From the NCBI GenBank assembly GCA_009618505.1, contig WJOQ01000317.1:1-8286 (forward strand): DNA of 8,286 nucleotides, given 5' to 3'. Positions 6,799-8,286 of the stretch are shown piece after piece. Within the stretch, counting starts at the first letter, position 1; each line of letters starts with the position of its first letter. This DNA is from Clostridia bacterium. GTDB lineage: Bacteria > Aerophobota > Aerophobia > Aerophobales > AE-B3A. The translations under genes were made by a program, and so were the position numbers. Under the pieces are notes generated by a model that was not told where the DNA came from, ran no database searches, and saw only the letters and a program-made list of their open reading frames with translations.

Positions 6799-7077
6799 GA
6801 TATTCTGAGAAATCATCCGGTAATTTCTATCAAAGTCTATTTCTATATTCATTATGTGAGAGCACTTCTTTCCTAGTATCTCTTTTTTTAGGGTGTAGGC
6901 AGCCCCCTCATCGCCAGGGTCAGCATATAGGTTTTGTACATCTGTCCTTCGGTTAATCCTCACAGTTATCTCTTCACCACATTTATCACATTTTACGAAA
7001 AAAGGAATAAAGTCTCCTTTTATACGAGTAGATGTTGTTTTCTCCTTGCCGGAAAAAAGCTTGTTCCAAAAACCCAT
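6769..7077 (-). CDS. Small conserved-looking protein with CxxC...CxH cluster, probable metal binding, unknown function
   Basis: 102 residues from the ATG at 7077. A GTG three codons upstream (7086) overlaps the Shine-Dalgarno AAGGAGG (7086-7092), so it is not the start. The N-terminus is short and basic/aromatic (MGFWNKLFSG). The core has VKCDKCGEEITVRINRRTD (Cys30, Cys33), a YADPGDEGAAYTLKKEILGKKC stretch, and Cys72 with His74; the four could ligate one zinc. It ends IDFDRNYRMIS then ISGGKFI. I recall similar small proteins, with a CxxCGEEIxVRIN start and a GG-x-FI end, in uncultured and Chloroflexi genomes but know no function. There is no signal peptide, so it is probably cytoplasmic. Last of three minus-strand genes, 64 bases after the preceding one; its 3' end overlaps cinA tail to tail by 30 bases. 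Confidence 0.8.
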   Translation of the reverse strand: MGFWNKLFSGKEKTTSTRIKGDFIPFFVKCDKCGEEITVRINRRTDVQNLYADPGDEGAAYTLKKEILGKKCSHIMNIEIDFDRNYRMISQNISGGKFIAPQ

Positions 7078-7085
7078 TTTTATCA

Positions 7086-7092
7086 CCTCCTT
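7086..7092 (-). promoter_or_regulatory. Ribosome binding site deciding the start at 7077
   Basis: On the minus strand the sequence AAGGAGG is followed by TGATAAAA and then ATG. The spacing is right for the ATG at 7077 and impossible for the GTG at 7086, which is part of the site itself. Confidence 0.75.
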
Positions 7093-7141
7093 AAAAATAT
7101 ACCGAAGGACAATTTCTTTTATAATTGAGAGTGACGAAAGA

Positions 7142-7675
7142 CTACATTAGTTCCACATTTTTGACGATTACCACTACTCTTCCTGCACTCCTACTAATGT
7201 CAGATATATTTCCTTTGAATTTAACCTCTGCTCCTTTTTCAAGGCTGAGGGCTAGTTCTTTTTGATTTGAGCTGAGGACAAGAGAAACATCATATCCATT
7301 GCCTCCTACCTCTGGCCCATCCATCTCTAGACGGACAGTATAGCTTCCGTACCACTCTTTCTTTACATCTTCCACCCAACCCTGCCAGATGACTTCTTTG
7401 CCCAGGAAGTCTGTACGCCGCTCTTTGAACTGAGCGTCCATCAGCTCAGAGAATTCCTCTCGGAATAGAAGGAAAGGGATTTCTCCTTTCTCCAATTGGT
7501 CAGCAACTTTCTTATCAAGATTAGCTGTAGCTTTCATCATCAGACTCTTTGCTGAAAGATAATTTCCTTCCCTGTATTGGGTTGCTGCTTCATCCAGTAG
7601 TTCGGTAAAAGTGGGCTGGCAGTAAGCAGGTAGTGCCACAAACAATAAAATAGATATAATTAGTAGCCATCGCAT
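7142..7675 (-). CDS. Secreted protein, helical N-terminal part and probable OB-fold domain, unknown function
   Basis: 177 residues. A signal peptide is clear: MRWLLIISILLFVALPAYC, with probable signal peptidase I cleavage around residue 19; the -3 to -1 residues (PAY) do not make a lipobox, so a lipoprotein is unlikely. Residues about 23-85 are predicted helical, and EAATQYREGNYLSAKSLMMKA resembles one TPR-like hairpin. Residues about 88-176 look like an OB-fold: GKEVIWQGWVEDVKKE, a SYTVRLEMDG strand, VSLVLS, LEKGAEVKFKGNI and RVVVIVKNVEL. This GKxVxWxGxV...LxKGxxVxFxGxI layout is that of small periplasmic OB-fold proteins, but ligand and role are unknown. The ATG has GGAGGT a few bases upstream. 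The gene lies between a barrel protein and a small cytoplasmic protein, so an envelope role is inferred only from its signal and neighbour. Confidence 0.8.
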   Translation of the reverse strand: MRWLLIISILLFVALPAYCQPTFTELLDEAATQYREGNYLSAKSLMMKATANLDKKVADQLEKGEIPFLLFREEFSELMDAQFKERRTDFLGKEVIWQGWVEDVKKEWYGSYTVRLEMDGPEVGGNGYDVSLVLSSNQKELALSLEKGAEVKFKGNISDISRSAGRVVVIVKNVELM

Positions 7676-7687
7676 TTTTGACCTCCT

Positions 7688-7721
7688 GCAAAGTCAGGCA
7701 TTCGAGGAACGCAATCTTTGC
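7688..7721 (-). promoter_or_regulatory. Two-tier RNA hairpin directly upstream of the ribosome binding site of the 7675 gene
   Basis: In the minus-strand transcript an outer stem GCAAAG/CTTTGC (7716-7721 with 7688-7693) encloses an inner stem GCGTTC/GAATGC (7707-7712 with 7698-7703, one G-U) with a three-base loop and a 3x4 internal loop. The Shine-Dalgarno AGGAGGT starts at the next base (7687-7681). There is no U-run, so it is not a classic terminator. It could affect translation or mRNA processing between the two genes; that is inference. Confidence 0.45.
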
Positions 7722-7738
7722 ATTTATCGCACCTGAAC

Positions 7739-7756
7739 TTTCTCTCTAGAGAGAAA
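7739..7756. repeat. Perfect 18-base palindrome across a stop codon
   Basis: TTTCTCTCTAGAGAGAAA is its own reverse complement and contains the stop codon of the barrel gene. As RNA it could form a seven-pair stem with a CUAG loop. No U-run follows on the minus strand, so a terminator call is not supported; the arms are low-complexity CT/GA. Confidence 0.5.
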
Positions 7757-8258
7757 AGAAAATACGAGCTCCAAAAGTAATGAAGCCTGGATCTATATCC
7801 AGGGAGAAAACAGGTGATTCATATTGAGCGTCCAGCGCGAGTGATAGAGCCCCCAGGCTTGTCTCCCAACCTGCCTGCAAAATATAGGCCAGGTTAGACC
7901 ATTCGGGTGTCCCTGAAGTCCAGCGAATGTAAGTTTTTTGCACTCCCACTCCTCCATATATTCCGCTTCCCAGGATATCCACGAGAAAAGAGATGCGTGG
8001 GCTGAGGGTAAGGGAGATATCAACTCCTGGATTAGGGCGGTAATCAAGACTACCGTCCAACATAAACCAGGCAGCTTTGGCCCGAACTGATGCTACATAG
8101 GATAGATGGCTCTTGTCAAAGCTGGAAATATCAATGTCTTTAACCGCCACATTATAGTGGGCTCCCAGGCCAATACCTATTTTCCCCAGTGCTGAGGAAC
8201 AGGCTAACCCGGTAATTAATATTACCACCGTTATTACTAACCCAATTTTTTTTGGCAT
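7746..8258 (-). CDS. Predicted outer-membrane beta-barrel protein, small
   Basis: 170 residues. The signal peptide is MPKKIGLVITVVILITG followed by LACSSALG, with likely cleavage after ALG near residue 25; LAC lacks a proper lipobox because the -3 residue is Gly. The mature part of about 145 residues is almost all alternating amphipathic strands with aromatic girdle residues: KIGIGLGAHYNVAV, YVASVRAKAAWFMLDGSLDYRP, DISLTLSPRISFLVDI, GIYGGVGVQKTYIRW, LAYILQAGWETSLGALSLALDAQYES and FITFGARIFFSL. The C-terminus is close to the barrel-assembly signal of outer-membrane proteins but ends in Leu rather than Phe. The size fits an eight-strand barrel. The fold implies a diderm host; function is unknown. 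The ATG is preceded by a GGAGGAGGAGGT run. It is the first visible gene of the minus-strand group, and its promoter is outside the window. Confidence 0.78.
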   Translation of the reverse strand: MPKKIGLVITVVILITGLACSSALGKIGIGLGAHYNVAVKDIDISSFDKSHLSYVASVRAKAAWFMLDGSLDYRPNPGVDISLTLSPRISFLVDILGSGIYGGVGVQKTYIRWTSGTPEWSNLAYILQAGWETSLGALSLALDAQYESPVFSLDIDPGFITFGARIFFSL

Positions 8259-8261
8259 AAT

Positions 8262-8275
8262 CTACCTCCTCCTCC
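8262..8275 (-). promoter_or_regulatory. Purine-rich ribosome binding site of the barrel gene
   Basis: On the minus strand GGGAGGAGGAGGT stands about six bases before the ATG at 8258, offering several overlapping Shine-Dalgarno registers. It suggests efficient translation. Only 28 bases upstream of the start are visible and no promoter is seen in them. Confidence 0.6.
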
Positions 8276-8286
8276 CAAGCCCGGCC

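Noticed and set aside
7084..7086. GTG start adding three residues to the small cysteine protein
   Set aside because: The GTG is part of the Shine-Dalgarno sequence itself; the ATG at 7077 has correct spacing.
6934..7128. Plus-strand open frame of 64 codons
   Set aside because: It is antisense to the cysteine-motif gene, which has a strong ribosome site and a coherent protein; this frame has neither.
7093..7141. Promoter for the small cysteine gene from the TATAAA on the minus strand
   Set aside because: No acceptable -35 box at the right distance (TGTAGT only) and the region is generally AT-rich; co-transcription from upstream explains it as well.
7793..8047. Minus-strand open frame of 84 codons inside the barrel gene
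   Set aside because: Another frame of the same strand; the longer frame has a signal peptide, strand periodicity and a strong ribosome site.

Overview
The window reads as ordinary chromosomal DNA, moderately AT-rich, from an uncultured-type diderm bacterium. The diderm inference rests on a predicted outer-membrane beta-barrel protein at the right end and on strong Shine-Dalgarno sites of the AGGAGG type. A degenerate interspersed repeat with the half-sites GTCATTGCGAAC and AAGCAATCTC sits in one gap; repeats of this look occur in several deltaproteobacterial and candidate-phylum genomes. The sequence does not allow a firm phylum call.

Left block (1-3989, plus strand): a tight three-gene operon. 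It starts with the 3' part of a large protein, the end of a polysaccharide-deacetylase-like domain followed by a DUF3131-type alpha-helical domain. Next, with no gap, comes a protein with two membrane segments and a beta-rich soluble domain whose end resembles LppM/DUF3153. Last, 21 bases on, is a soluble PAS-PAS histidine kinase with no response regulator beside it. The set suggests envelope or exopolysaccharide metabolism with a linked signalling protein, but that is inference from context.

Middle (3990-5547): the gap after the kinase is not empty. On the minus strand it holds a decayed transposase/integrase C-terminus, broken by a stop and frameshifts. A candidate promoter for the next gene lies inside this relic. 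A ROK-family glucokinase follows, then a 270-base gap rich in palindromic interspersed repeat sequence that ends in an extended -10 promoter for cinA.

Right block (5548-8286): cinA (MoCF-like domain plus NMN deamidase domain) on plus converges on, and overlaps by 30 bases, a minus-strand group of three small genes. In transcription order these are a beta-barrel outer-membrane-like protein, a secreted protein with a helical part and a probable OB-fold, and a small cysteine-pair protein that probably binds metal. A two-tier RNA hairpin sits immediately before the ribosome binding site of the second of these genes.

No rRNA, tRNA, CRISPR array, intact mobile element or recognisable defence system is visible. 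The most notable points are the transposase relic, the deacetylase-DUF3131 fusion next to a kinase, the folded repeat between glucokinase and cinA, and the uncharacterised minus-strand trio.
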